Below, one piece after another: positions 32,124 through 42,748 of a stretch of 64,000 nucleotides of DNA (its first letter is position 1; every line of letters begins with the position of its first letter). The position numbers and the translations under genes were made by a program. This DNA is from Allobaculum sp. Allo2 (GTDB lineage: Bacteria; Bacillota_I; Bacilli_A; Erysipelotrichales; Erysipelotrichaceae): assembly GCF_022701175.1 (NCBI RefSeq), contig NZ_CP078088.1, positions 1,798,001 through 1,862,000 of the forward strand, in the 5' to 3' direction. The notes beneath the pieces were generated by a model, which was not told where the DNA came from, searched no databases, and saw only the letters and a program-made list of their open reading frames with translations.

Positions 32124-32936
32124 TCAGACGTTGCCGAGAACGACCGTTTTCAGATATTTCTTCGCAGTATTCTGCAGTTTTTTCAAGGTTTCGATCGGCG
32201 TAGGGTCTTCTTTTTCGTGATAGCGGGGAAATACCGACTGAGATGCAAAACGATATCCGGCGAAATCGAAGCGATCCATTTGGCCATGCGTTCCATATCC
32301 TCAACGGAATCGTTTTTCCAGGAACAATGAGCGTCGTCAGTTCGACATGGGCCGCCTTAGCGGCTTTTTCAATAAAGCATTTGGTCATGTCCAGATTTCC
32401 GCCGACGTAGCGGTAATAGTCGTCGGTAAATCCCTTGAGATCGATGTTATAGGCGTCGATATACGGAAGCAGTTCATCGAGCACTTTTTCGGACGCATTT
32501 CCCGAAGTGACCAGGACGGTCTTAAGACCGTTCTCTTTGGCAAGCCGGGCGCTGTCCCGTACGAACTCGTAACCGATCAGCGGTTCGTTGTACGTAAAGG
32601 CGATGCCGATATTGCCGTACGGCACAAGAGAAAGGGCCTTGTCGACGAGCTGCTGCGGAGTTACCGTTTCACACTGCCCTTCCAGATCCTGCTGGCTGAT
32701 TTCATGATTCTGGCAAAACGGACAGCGAAGGGAGCAGCCGTAGCTGCCGACCGAGAGAATCAGACTGCCGGGGTAAAAATCGACAAGCGGCTTCTTTTCA
32801 ATCGGATCGAGCGCCGCGGAAGAAATGCGGCCGTAATTGCGGGAACAATTTTACCGTTTCGATTTTCCCGCCCCTTGCAAAACCCGATCTGGCCGTCTTT
32901 CAGATCGCATTTCCGGAAGCAGACGTCGCATTTCAT
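32124..32936 (-). CDS. amrS: AmmeMemoRadiSam-system radical SAM enzyme
   Basis: Radical SAM protein, about 271 residues. Cluster motif CSLRCPFC near residue 74; N-terminal Cys-rich zinc-like stretch (MKCDVCFRKCDLKDGQIGFC). It contains FTYNEPLIGYEF, NIDLKGFTDDYYRY and RYFPRY, as in the AmmeMemoRadiSam family. The start at 32936 overlaps the upstream gene's stop (ATGA). Three breaks near 32845, 32315 and 32200 are repaired by A, A and C. Substrate unknown; the partner encodes Memo and AMMECR1 in one chain. Confidence 0.87.
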
Positions 32937-34359
32937 ACGTGACGTACGACCTCAAAACGTTCCAGTTCGACATCGTCTGCATGCGCCGGAATGCCGGCTT
33001 TCTGCATGGCGATGGAAATCTGCTCGTCCACGCTGTTTACGCCTTCCAGATCCGGAAGCAGAACGCCCCGTTTATTACCCTGACGGACGATGACGCCGTA
33101 CTTTTTCGGATCCAGCTGGTCTTTCGTACACGGTTCCGGTTTGGTCAGAACATCGACGTTAATGTCCAGGTAATCGAGTTCGTCAGGACGAACGGCTGGA
33201 AAACGCGGATCCGCGGAGCAGGCGGAAGCCGCATTGGCCGCGATTTCCGCGGCAATATTTTCATGAACCGGAGCAATCGTTCCGATGCAGCCGCGCAGGT
33301 TTCCAAATTCATGGATAGAAACAAAGACACCGGCACGGTCCTTTAACATTTCTTCGGGCAGACCGCTGTGGGCGGAAAGACTGACCGTCTTGCCGTCGCG
33401 AACAAACGATTCGATGTTCTTGCGCGCAAACCGAACGTAGACATCTTCTTTCATCCGCTTGGCGTGCCGTCTGGCTTTTAAGTCGTTTTCAATCGTTTCT
33501 TCCAGCTTGCGGCTTTCCTCTTCCTTAAGATGGGTATACGTGCAGATGCCATAGCCCACGCCAAATTCCGCGCTGTGCGCGAGGGCTTTCGACTCTGGCA
33601 TCAGACCGTCTAATGCGCCGGCCATAACGCAGAACGGTTTCTGACCGCAGGACATGGCATCTTCGGCTTCGTTTTCCGGCATTTCTACGAGTGTCTTAAA
33701 ATCGCCTTTGCCCATGACGTCCATGATTTTGGCATCATACACCGGACCGCAGGCTTTAAAGCCGTAGCTGGAGCCTTCCTTCTGGCAATGTGAAAGATCG
33801 CCGGAAGCGACAACCGCCACTTTCCGGTTCAGGTTTTTCGCCGCCTGGGCCAGAATTTTGCCGGCTTTGTAATGATCGAGCTGACTGAGTCCGCCAATGC
33901 TCATCCGAACGATCCGGGTATGGTGGCCGATCTGCGGATTGAGAAAGTACAGCGGAACTACGGTTCCGTGATCCAGGTTTCCGCCCTGCTGTCCAAGCGT
34001 CCCCATCGGGAAATTCTGTTCTTCGGCCAGCCGGCTCATTTCCTGTACGAGTTCAACGTCATTATCGATAATGTAGTGATCTTCGTGATCGCCAAACTGA
34101 CTCAGATCGCCTCCGGAAATTTTCGGCGAAGTCAGCTGAATGTAGTCAAAATAGCTTGGAGCGTGCGGCGAGATGATGACGACCGTGTCCGGGTTCATCG
34201 CGCCGATTTCTGCAGCCGCCTGCTCATAGGCGTCTGTAATGTCCTGGATGCGGCGCTCTTCCCCTGCCCTACGTTGGGCACGATAATGGGCGGATGACAG
34301 ACCATAACCGCTCCGAGAATCGGATTTTCATTTTGAACCGTTTCAGTATTGGATTCCAT
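32933..34359 (-). CDS. Memo-AMMECR1 fusion protein (AmmeMemoRadiSam proteins B and A)
   Basis: About 475 residues. The N-terminal half is Memo, an extradiol-dioxygenase-like fold, with metal-ligand candidates in ISPHAPSYFDY, LDHGTVVPL and ASGDLSHC and the Cys in SCGQKPFC. After a charged linker (~residue 275-300) comes an AMMECR1 domain with the hallmark LRGCIGT near residue 368 and DINVDVLT. Start 34359 (MESNTETVQNENPIL) has AGGAGGG. One break near 34262 is fixed by a fifth G (NVGQGEERRIQDITDAYEQ). The two domains are usually separate genes. Function unknown; translation is coupled to the radical SAM gene. Confidence 0.9.
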
Positions 34360-34520
34360 TTCAAATCCCTCCTGTTTCTGAACAATGTCCTGTACAAATC
34401 GGATGAGATAAGAATTCACAAAGGACATTTCTTAGTGCTTTCATTGTATCCGTATTGACCTTGCACCGTTTTTGGTTTGACCTAGAGGCCGCAGGCCAGA
34501 ATCAGATATCCAAAGAAAAA

Positions 34521-34542
34521 GCGTCCGGCTTAGCGGGCGCTG
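34521..34542 (-). terminator. terminator of phoH
   Basis: AGCGtCCG/CGGgCGCT stem overlapping the phoH stop codon; followed on the minus strand by TTTTTC. Confidence 0.65.
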
Positions 34543-35488
34543 TTTTCATAGCGTTCAATGATTTTCTGTACCAGAGGATTTCGTACGACATCGCTCTGAT
34601 CCAGGTACAGGATTTTAATGCCGTCAATGCCCTGTAAAATTTTGCAGGCGTCGATCAGACCGGAATCTTCCTTGCGGATCAGGTCGATCTGCGAGACGTC
34701 GCCGTTAATGATCATGCGGCAGTTTTTGCCCATTCGGGTCAGGAACATCTTCATCTGCGCTTTTGTGGTATTCTGCGCTTCATCGAGAATGACGATGGCG
34801 TCGTTGAGCGTACGGCCGCGCATGAAGGCAAGCGGCGCGATTTCAATGATTTCCTTTTCCTGCAGCTTTTCGACTGTATCCGCGCCCAGCATTTCGTTGA
34901 GCGCGTCATAGAGCGGACGCAGATACGGATCGACCTTTTCTTTCATGTCGCCAGGCAGAAAGCCCAGGGATTCGCCGGCTTCGACCGCCGGACGGGTCAG
35001 AATGATCTTGGAAATCTTTTCCTTTTTGAACTGATCGACCGCGAACGCGACCGACAGATACGTTTTTCCGGTACCTGCTACGCCCGAGGCGAAAATGATC
35101 TTTCATTGCGGAATGCTTCCGCCAGTTCCTTCTGGTGAGGCGTGCGCGGATAAATAAGCTTTCCGGCGCGCGTACGGGCAATCGGTGCTTCTTCTGCGCC
35201 GTCGACAATCAGCGCGGTCTGTCCCTTGGAGGAAAGGAAGCAGAGGCGTTCCACCTCATCAAGATCGATGTGCCCGTTTCGATCGAGCGACTGTACCATG
35301 GCATCGAGAACCTGTTCGGTTTTCTCAATCGCCGCATCCAAAGAACCGACAATTTTCAGCGTCTGGTTTTTCAGAAAAATCTGAACCGGAAAGGCCTTTT
35401 CAATGACTTTGAAATTGGCATCCTGAAATCCGGGCAGAGCGACCAGAATGTCATAGGGCAGTTCGGAACAATCGAGAAGTTTTTCCAT
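34530..35488 (-). CDS. phoH: PhoH-family ATPase
   Basis: P-loop ATPase of the PhoH-like group, about 319 residues. N-terminal KH-like region (KNQTLKIVGSLDAAIEKTEQ), Walker A GVAGTGKTY near residue 131, Walker B AIVILDEAQN near 228. It is linked to RNA metabolism in other bacteria, and often lies near ybeY. One break near 35103 is repaired by one A (RNEKIIFASGVAGTG). Here it stands downstream of rpsU with an intervening terminator. Confidence 0.9.
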
Positions 35489-35680
35489 AAAAATCTCCTT
35501 TTCAGACCGCAGCCTGTTATGGACTCAAGCCGATTTTAATCCGATCGGCCAGAGGTTGGTTCCTTCTTGCATTAAAAAGCCGAAAATCGAATTCGCGCGG
35601 GGTCAAACCTGCTGGATCCGTCCGCTCCTTTTGGGCGTTTTCGCTTTATTCAAGCAAACCGGAATGAAATATTCGTAAAA
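35489..35680. other. intergenic, phoH promoter region
   Basis: About 190 bases between phoH and the rpsU terminator; no gene supported. Confidence 0.4.
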
Positions 35681-35701
35681 AAATCTGCTTCTAAGCAGAT
35701 T
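35681..35701 (-). terminator. terminator of rpsU
   Basis: AATCTGCTT/AAGCAGATT stem with a three-base loop; followed by TTTTTT on the minus strand. Confidence 0.85.
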
Positions 35702-35709
35702 GTTTGGCA

Positions 35710-35889
35710 TTACTTGCCGCGGCGAACCTTGCGTGCAGCTTCGGATTTCAGTTTCTTCTTAACGCCCGGTTTAACATAGAATTCTCTTTTACGGGCCTCA
35801 GCAAGGGTACCGTTGCGGGAGACCTGACGTTTGAAACGACGAAGTGCGTCATCCAGCTGTTCGTTTTCTTTAACAACTACTTTTGGCAT
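35710..35889 (-). CDS. rpsU: 30S ribosomal protein S21
   Basis: Intact 59-residue protein, [20 protein letters not shown] to the basic tail [15 protein letters not shown]. The start at 35889 has an AAGGGGG site; the in-frame ATG at 35919 lacks one. S21 sits at the mRNA exit of the small subunit. Monocistronic, with a clear terminator. Confidence 0.96.
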   Translation of the reverse strand: MPKVVVKENEQLDDALRRFKRQVSRNGTLAEARKREFYVKPGVKKKLKSEAARKVRRGK

Positions 35890-35919
35890 ACTACAACCCC
35901 CTTCCTGAATCACATTCAC

Positions 35920-36292
35920 TATTATAGGTGACTACGAAAAGATTTCAACTGATAACGTTCAAAAATGTGAAAATTTCCGCTGCGGCCGAGGCGCCGCCTC
36001 TCCAGGTTTTCTCATGGAGTTTTGCCTAGTCGCCGCGTGTATTCCGGATCCAGGCGGACTGCCAAAATCCGGATCGTCTATGCGGATTCTAACGCTATCC
36101 GATATCGAAACATAAAAATCAGCGCGTTCCCGCCTGCCTGGGTCCGCGCTGTTTAAACATAGTAGAAAGGATTTCACGATTTCGCCAGAAGAATGACCGA
36201 ATGGCAGGATTGGCAAAAACAAAGAGGATCACGATTTTTCGTCATCCTCTGTATGGTGGATTGAATTCTCGGTTTTGATGCGGAAAAGAGTG
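35920..36292. other. intergenic, no supported gene
   Basis: About 370 bases with the rpsU promoter and the murE terminator at 36120-36151. An open frame on the minus strand here lacks a ribosome site or domain. Confidence 0.45.
36120..36151 (-). terminator. terminator downstream of murE
   Basis: CAGCGCG/CGCGCTG stem with an 18-base loop; followed by ATTTTTA on the minus strand. Confidence 0.65.
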
Positions 36293-37755
36293 CTAGTCTT
36301 CGTCGACGGTTTCACCCTGAAGACGCTTGAGGCACTCTCTGGCGGCGTTATTGTCGCCCACCCATGGGCCGCGTCCGTTTTCATAGTACATGAAGGGTTC
36401 ATCCCCTTTTCCAAGAATGAGAACCGTATCGCCTTCATTGGCGGCTTCGATCGCCTGCCGAATGGCTTCATAGCGGTCAGAAACAAAAACGTTCGGTACG
36501 TTTTTCATGCCTTCGCGAATCTGGTCCGCAATTTTTTGGATCTTCATCGCGCGGGTCGTCTTCGGTCAGATAGACCATGCTGCAGAACTGATCGGCCAGT
36601 TCGCCGAACACTTTGCGTTTGGGCTTGTCGCGCTTGCCCGCCGATCCGAAGACGGCGATCAGCGATCCGCCCGGCTTGGTAATGGAACGGCCAAACTGGA
36701 ACATCTTTTCCAGACCGTCCGGCGTATGCGCGAAGTCGACGATCACATTGAAGTTCTGACCTTCCTTGATTTGCTCCATGCGTCCGGCGATCTGCGGAAT
36801 GTTCGCGGTTTTCGTCAGAATTTCTTCGAGGGACTGCGGATCGCTGCTTTCGTGCACCGCCGCAATGGCTGCCAGAAGGTTGGCTACGTTGAAATCGCCG
36901 ACGAGGTTGGAAACGACCGGATACGTTTTGGAGCCGTACACGAGATCAAAGGACGTCGATGTGCTCGTGAGCACGACGTTGATCGCGCGGTAGTCGGCCG
37001 GTGAATTGATGCCGTACGTTTTTACGCGAGCCGCACTGAGCGCAGCCAGATCCGCGCATTTCGGATCGTCCGCGTTGAGAATGGAGACGCCTTCGCTTTT
37101 TACACGCCTGGAAAACAGCAGGGATTTGGCTTCAAAATAGCGTTCCATCGTTCCGTGGAAGTCGAGATGATCGTAGGTGAAGTTGGTAAAGACTGCCACA
37201 TCGAAATCGATGCCTTTCACGCGCTTCTGCGCCAGGCCGTGCGAAGAAACTTCCATGGCGCAGGCTTTCATGCCCGCGTCGACCATATCGCGAAGCAGAC
37301 GCTGCAGCGTGATCGCGTCCGGCGTCGTCAGTTCCGGCACGAGCGTCTTGTCGCCATAGGAAATCGCAATGGTTCCGATATAGCCGCAGGGGTCTGCGGC
37401 TGGCTGAGGTGGCGAATAATGTTGGTGACGGTACTCTTTCCGTTCGTTCCCGTCACGCCGTACATGCGCAGATCGTCGCTTGGACGGTTGTAGAAAATCC
37501 GCGCCGCCTGATTCATCGCGTCGAGCGTATCGTCTACACGGATATAGACTACGCCGGCAGCCGACGGTACAACCGGCTTGGAATGCACAATCGCGATGGC
37601 GCCTTTTTCAATCGCCTGATCGATATAGTCGTGACCGTCGCTCGACAGACCGGGCAGGCAGAAGTACATATCGCCTTTTTAATCGTTCGCGTATCGAAGG
37701 ACAGCCCTTCGATGTTGATGGTCGGGGTATCCTTGAACATTTTTGAAAGTCTCAT
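36293..37755 (-). CDS. murE: UDP-MurNAc-tripeptide synthetase MurE
   Basis: Adds the third stem-peptide residue in peptidoglycan precursors. About 488 residues. P-loop GVTGTNGKST near residue 112; MEVSSHGLAQKRV; the ligand motif reads DDPRDEDP, closer to the DNPR of mDAP-adding enzymes than to the DNPA of Lys-adding ones. Breaks near 37679 (A), 37392 (C) and 36540 (two A short in a long A run; DPKKIADQIREGM). The start at 37755 lies 21 bases from mtaB. Confidence 0.9.
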
Positions 37756-37776
37756 AAATCCCTTTCTACTCTTCTT

Positions 37777-39141
37777 CTACTCTTCTTTTAAAACGGCGAG
37801 GTAATGGCCGTCCTGGATTTCCGTCATTTTAACATTTACGCGGCCATTCAGCGGCGTTTCGCTGAGAATCTGGATCGGATGGTACTGGGATGTATACCCA
37901 AGATACCGGTTTGGATCGTTCGCGTCCGCACGTTCGACTAAAACCTGTGCCTCGTCAAAGCGGTCCATATCCTTTTCGCGCAGCCTTGCGGACAGCTCGA
38001 GCAGCTGATCGGTGCGGGCTTTGGCGATATCGCCGCGAATAAAGCCGGTCATCGCATCCGCCGCGGTTCCCTTGCGTCTCGAATACGGGAACACATGCAG
38101 AAAGGAAAAGCGGCAGTCTTCGAGCGTTTTTACGGTTGTCGCAAATTCGTCATCGCTTTCCTGCACAAATCCACAGATCACATCGGTGGAAATCGAAATG
38201 TGCGGAATGCGCGCGCGGATTTCTTCGAGACGCTTTTCAAAATCTTCGACCGTATACGGACGTTTCATACGTGCGAGGGTCCGGTTATCGCCGGCCTGAA
38301 TTGGAATATGAAGGTGCGGCAGAATGCGCGGATTTTCAGCCATCAGATCGAGAAGCGCGTCGCTGACTTCGGTAATTTCAATGCTGGAAATGCGATAGCA
38401 AACGTCTTCCGGTGTATTTTCCAGAAGCCGCTTTAAAAGCTGGCTGAGATCCGTCTGGCGGAAGCGATAGCGGCCGGTATGAATACCGGTCAGTACGATT
38501 TCCTTATGGCCACTTTTTGCCAGGGAAACGGCGCTCTTAACGACTTCCTCGGGAATCTGGCTGCGTTCCGGTCCGCGCGCTAATGGAATCTGACAATAGG
38601 CGCAGTACTGGTTGCAGCCGTCCTGAATTTTGAGGAAGGCGCGGTGCTGGCCTTCAAAATGACCGATCGGCATCGATTCAAAGCGCGTCAGATCGCGTGA
38701 GGATTCCACAAGATCCTCCACGCCATCCCTGGAGGAGAAGGCCGTCTCTGCATCTGGTCCTGCAGAATAATTTTCATTCGCCTGTTCTTCCTTTTGGCGC
38801 ATGGTTTCCAGAAGAATCTGGGCCAGCTGATCTTTATGGGCAGCGCCGATCAGAACGTCAACGCCGAGTTCTTCGCGCTCTTCTTTTGAGCTGACCTGTA
38901 CGTAGCAGCCGACCGCCGCGGTAACCGCCTGCGGATTTTCCCGCTTTACCCGGTGAATTTTGCGCCGGGATTTGGCGGCAGCTGTATTGGTTACCGTGCA
39001 CGTATTGATGACGAGCACATCCGCCGTTTCGCCGGGCTGTACTTTGCGAAAGCCGGCCTTTTCGAGCTGTTCGGCATAATAGGCGGATTCATATTCATTG
39101 ACCTTGCATCCAAGGGTTTCAATTTCAAACGTTTTATTCAT
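37777..39141 (-). CDS. mtaB: tRNA t6A37 methylthiotransferase MtaB
   Basis: Intact 454-residue radical SAM methylthiotransferase that converts t6A37 to ms2t6A37 in tRNA. N-terminal UPF0004 cysteines (LGCKVNEYES, NTCTVTN, VGCYVQ), radical SAM cluster CNQYCAYCQIPLARG near residue 180, and a C-terminal TRAM domain (VKMTEIQDGHYLAVL). The MtaB rather than MiaB type is chosen from the start motif TLGCKVN. Same strand as murE and rsmE. Confidence 0.93.
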   Translation of the reverse strand: MNKTFEIETLGCKVNEYESAYYAEQLEKAGFRKVQPGETADVLVINTCTVTNTAAAKSRRKIHRVKRENPQAVTAAVGCYVQVSSKEEREELGVDVLIGAAHKDQLAQILLETMRQKEEQANENYSAGPDAETAFSSRDGVEDLVESSRDLTRFESMPIGHFEGQHRAFLKIQDGCNQYCAYCQIPLARGPERSQIPEEVVKSAVSLAKSGHKEIVLTGIHTGRYRFRQTDLSQLLKRLLENTPEDVCYRISSIEITEVSDALLDLMAENPRILPHLHIPIQAGDNRTLARMKRPYTVEDFEKRLEEIRARIPHISISTDVICGFVQESDDEFATTVKTLEDCRFSFLHVFPYSRRKGTAADAMTGFIRGDIAKARTDQLLELSARLREKDMDRFDEAQVLVERADANDPNRYLGYTSQYHPIQILSETPLNGRVNVKMTEIQDGHYLAVLKEE

Positions 39142-39229
39142 GAAAAGGGGTTTCTCCTTTCAGCGGCCGCAAGAAAACAAGCGCCGGAAGGCGCCTGTCT
39201 GATTCTGAATTAGCCGATGGAAAATCGTC

Positions 39230-39971
39230 TTAAAGGGCAGACGAACCGTCTTTGGCGGCATTGGCCTGCAGCTGATACTGCGCAGCCGAAAGCACGAAGC
39301 ACGCGGCGGTTTCCGCGCGTAAAATACCGGTACCTAACGAACAGAGCGCAAAGCCTTTTTCTTCAAGGCGTTCCGCTTCGCCTGGCGCAAACCCGCCTTC
39401 CGGCCCGATCACAAAGCAGGCCGAAGAAAACGGATTTTTCAGGACATCGTACAGCACATGATGTTCGTCTTCTTTTCATAGGCGCAGACATTGACCTCGC
39501 CTTTATAGGCTTCGAGCTGATTGATCGAGCAGACGGGTTCAAGATGCACAAGGCTCGTCCGGTTGGACTGGCGGCAGGCCTGTTCAAGAATGGCATTCCA
39601 TCTGGCCTGCTTCTTGGCTTCCTTTTTCGGATCGATCTGAACAATCGAGCGGGCGCACGTAAACGGTACGATGCGGCTTACGCCAAGTTCCGCTGCTTTC
39701 TGCAGCATCCATTCAAACTTGTCGGCCTTAATCAGCGCCGCGCAAAGCGTCAGTTCGGCTGCCTGGCTTTGGCCCGCGCTTTCGAGCTTTTTTCAATGCG
39801 CAAATACGGCTTCTGCTCGGTATGGGCCAGATACACTTCCTGTCCGCTAATGAGGCGGACGTCTTCTTTGGACTCGGTGCGCAGCACATCAAAGAGATGA
39901 TGGGCCGTCGCTTCATCGAGTTCGACCAGGTCTCCCGCATTTAAAGGGAGCGGATAAAAAATCTGTTTCAT
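39230..39971 (-). CDS. rsmE: 16S rRNA m3U1498 methyltransferase RsmE
   Basis: SPOUT-class methyltransferase, about 247 residues. N-terminal PUA-like domain (MKQIFYPLPLNAGDLVEL) and the knot motif IGPEGGFAPGEAERL followed by LGTGILRAETAA. Start ATG 39971 overlaps the stop of the upstream pseudouridine synthase. Two breaks near 39788 (A; EKKLESAGQSQAAELTLC) and 39472 (A; YEKEDEHHVLYDVL). In the same run as mtaB. Confidence 0.92.
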
Positions 39972-40705
39972 TTTGAACTGTTTCCGCCCTGCTCGCTCAT
40001 GGCTTCGAGCTTGCGCACATCGTAGCGTTTCAGACGACGGCATTCGCCTGGACGCATGTCATCAACACGGACAAAGCCGAACGCCGAACGGTTCAGACGG
40101 CGCACTTCATGACCGAGCGCTTCCATCATCTTTTTGACCTGGTGGTTTTTGCCTTCATAAATCGTCAGATCCACGAGCATGCGATCGCGGGTGACGTCCT
40201 TGTTTTTAATGAAGACTTTGGCCGGCGCAAACGTTTCGCCATTGTAGCTGAACCCTTTACGCAGTTTGCGGACATCGTCCTCGCTGAGCATGCCCTGCAA
40301 GTTGATTTCGTATGTTTTGGGCAGATGGTAGCGCGGGTGCATCATCTTGTTGGCAAAATCGCCGTCGTTAGTCAGCAGCAGTACGCCGCTTGTATCGTAG
40401 TCCAGACGGCCGATCGGAAAGACGCGCACATCGGAGGGAACATAGTCCATCACCGTCGGGCGGTCCTTTTCGTCTTTCATGGACGTGATGCAGCCTTTCG
40501 GCTTATTGAGGACATAGTAAACTTTTTCGTCTTTGGAAATGGCCTTGCCATTGACCGTAATCCGGTCCGAACTGCTGGCTTTCGTGCCTAAAGTCGTGAC
40601 GACTTTTCCATTGACTTTTACTTTTCCCGCCAGAATCAGCTCTTCCGCTTTACGGCGCGAGCAGATGCCGGACTGGGCAATGAGTTTCTGAAGACGTTCT
40701 TCCAT
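39968..40705 (-). CDS. RsuA/RluB-family pseudouridine synthase
   Basis: Intact 245-residue enzyme. N-terminal S4 domain (MEERLQKLIAQSGICSRRKA), catalytic Asp in GRLDYDTSGVLLLTNDG near residue 104. Modifies uridines in large- or small-subunit rRNA; the RluB type fits the Firmicutes position after scpB. Ends with an ATGA overlap into rsmE. Confidence 0.9.
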   Translation of the reverse strand: MEERLQKLIAQSGICSRRKAEELILAGKVKVNGKVVTTLGTKASSSDRITVNGKAISKDEKVYYVLNKPKGCITSMKDEKDRPTVMDYVPSDVRVFPIGRLDYDTSGVLLLTNDGDFANKMMHPRYHLPKTYEINLQGMLSEDDVRKLRKGFSYNGETFAPAKVFIKNKDVTRDRMLVDLTIYEGKNHQVKKMMEALGHEVRRLNRSAFGFVRVDDMRPGECRRLKRYDVRKLEAMSEQGGNSSK

Positions 40706-40744
40706 ATGATTATCTTGCCTTCCTGTTTTTATGAAGCCAAACGG

Positions 40745-40803
40745 CGCATCGGATCTCGATGCGTCCGGCTAAGATTTAGACAAACCGATGCATCCACCGG
40801 TTT
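40745..40803. terminator. two hairpins between scpB and rluB-like gene
   Basis: CGCATCG/CGATGCG (40745-40763) and AAACCG/CGGTTT with T7 on the plus strand (40782-40807). No strong minus-strand T-run follows either, so termination of scpB may be partial and the downstream gene may be co-transcribed. Confidence 0.4.
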
Positions 40804-40805
40804 TT

Positions 40806-41553
40806 TTATTTGGATTCGAAAACTGGATCAGACGAAGTCTCTTTCGTCTGGTCTGTTTCTACAATACCCTGTTGCGGCCTCTCGGGCGTCTGGTCTGCCT
40901 TTGAAGCGGATTCTTCTGCGGCTTCTGAAGAGTCTGACGCCTGCGGAGTGTTCGCCGATTCCGGCTGTTTTTCTTTATCTTCCACTGTAAGTGCCTCTTC
41001 ACGTTCAAAAGAGAGCTTTCCTTCTGTTCAACTTCCACCGCCGGCAGATCGGAAAGGGCGGAAATGCCCAGGGTATCGAAAAATGATTCGCTGACCTGAT
41101 AGAGCAGCGGGCGCCCGATCGTGTCGAGATGGCCGCACGTTTCAATCAGCCCGCGCGCCTGGAGCTTTTTGAGCGTAGCGTCACTGGAGACGCCGCGGAT
41201 TTCATCGATTTCCACCCGGGTAATCGGCTGCCGGTACGCGACCAGCGAGAGAACTTCCATGGCAGACGGCGTCAGCGACGCGCTCTGAATTTTCGAATAG
41301 AGCTTCTGCGCGAGGGGATAGACGGATTCCTTGGCGACGTATTTCCAGCTGCCGCCATAGCGGACGAGTTCCACGCCGCGCGCTTCCTTTTTGTATCCGC
41401 CTGCATTTCTTCCAGCGTTTCTAAAAGCGTAGAACGCTGGCACCAGTCGAGAACCGACTGAATCTGCAGAAGGGTCAGGCCTTCTTCGCCGCTGACAAAA
41501 ATCAGCCCTTCCAGAAGCGCTTTTAATGATTCGTTGGTACCTGCTGAATCCAT
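40806..41553 (-). CDS. scpB: segregation and condensation protein ScpB with acidic tail
   Basis: Winged-helix kleisin partner in the SMC-ScpAB condensin. Start 41553 (MDSAGTNESLKALLEGLIFVS) has AAAGGAC. The core includes LTPSAMEVLSLVAYRQPITR and RGLIETCGHLDTIGRPLLYQ. Breaks near 41397 (A; DTKKEARGVELV) and 41012 (A; KEKLSFEREEALTVEDKEK). After the core there is a ~70-residue acidic Ser/Glu/Gln-rich tail ending at 40806. About 249 residues. Read without repair, this region fuses misleadingly with scpA. Confidence 0.87.
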
Positions 41554-42325
41554 ATTTCGTCCTTTCCAGAGCCGTCCGCTCGTTCTCCTTCGGAAGTATT
41601 CGCATCGCCTTCGATTTCGTCTTTTCCTGCAGAAAGACCGCCGCGCTGCCTTCGTGCACGAGTTCGAGAACCGCAAGAAACGTCACGATCGCTTCATGAA
41701 GCGTCGTCACTTTGTCGAGCAGCTGCTCAAATCGGAAGGGCGTGGGCGTAAAAATTTCCATATTGAGAATCTGCGCCATGCGCTCTTCTACGCTCAGCTC
41801 CTTGACTTCGACTTTCGTCTGGTAGGGCTGAAGCAGCTGATGACGGCGCAGCACGCGAAGAAACGCCGAAGCGAGTGCGTTGGGTGCAATCGTAAGCGGC
41901 GTTTCGTCGCTGACCATGCTCGCCCATTCGTCGATCTGACTGGAGGGTTCCCGGCTCAGCCGCTTTTCCCGCTTTTCGTACAGTCTTGCGAGAACTTCGG
42001 CTTCCGCCTTGCACTTTTCGTATTCGCGCAGACGTCTGGCCAGCTGCTCGGCGGGATCTTCTTCGTACGTACTTTCCGGATCGTCTTCGATACACGGTTT
42101 GGGAAGCAGCTTTTTCGACTTGTATTCGAGAAGGCTGCTGAATTCGACAAGATATTCGCTGCTGACATCGAGCGCCTGCTTGAGCGCTTCGTGAATGTAG
42201 GCGCAGTACTGGCTGGCGAGCACATCGAGATTTAGCTCAAACAGATCGAGCTGAGACGAGCGGACCAGATGCAGCATCAGATCGAGCGGTCCTTCAAACT
42301 GATCGAGACAGACTTTAAATTCCAT
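41523..42325 (-). CDS. scpA: segregation and condensation protein ScpA
   Basis: Kleisin subunit of SMC-ScpAB. Begins MEFKVCLDQFEGPLDLMLHLV with the family start; winged-helix end region FEQLLDKVTTLHEAIVTFLA near 210-230. As read the frame runs on into scpB; one A added near 41628 gives the acidic end KDEIEGDANTSEGERADG and a stop at 41523, inside scpB. About 267 residues, normal for ScpA. The 31-base overlap with scpB indicates coupling. Confidence 0.88.
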
Positions 42326-42748
42326 GCGCTTTGCTCCTTTCCAGTATATCTGCAGGCCAGAACAGCCTATTTCCTTTAAATAAGAGACGAATAAGAAACG
42401 AGAATGAAACGAAATACGAAGCGTTTCTTATCTAAAACGTACGGCGCTTGCGGATCTGCCCTTTCCTTTGGAAATCCTCGGTATCGTCTGGCATGCAGAC
42501 TTGATTCGGCTTGCAGGCGTGATAGATTTTTAGAGAAAGAGTGGCAGAGCCAGAGCGGCTTTGTTAAGATTGAAATTCGGTTTAACAAAAGCCAAATCCA
42601 TGTTTTTTATCCGTGCGTCTGCAGACTAGGCTTTAAGCAGACGATAACTTTGTGATTATATACGATTCCGGTCCATCTTGCGAAATGCGAACGAGCCAGA
42701 GCCGGATCCCGCTTTGCATTCAGCGTAAGGAAAGGAGGAAGTCAGATC
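42326..42748. other. divergent promoter region scpA / amidase-like gene
   Basis: About 420 bases, no supported gene. An AAGGAGG ribosome site ends it at about 42733-42739. Confidence 0.45.

Noticed and set aside
35959-36222. Small minus-strand gene between rpsU and murE
   Set aside because: No start signal, and it overlaps a terminator hairpin.
40859-42325. A 488-residue ScpA-ScpB fusion
   Set aside because: ScpB has its own start and ribosome site at 41553; the join is an artefact of a missing A near 41628, and the segment between is not family-like.
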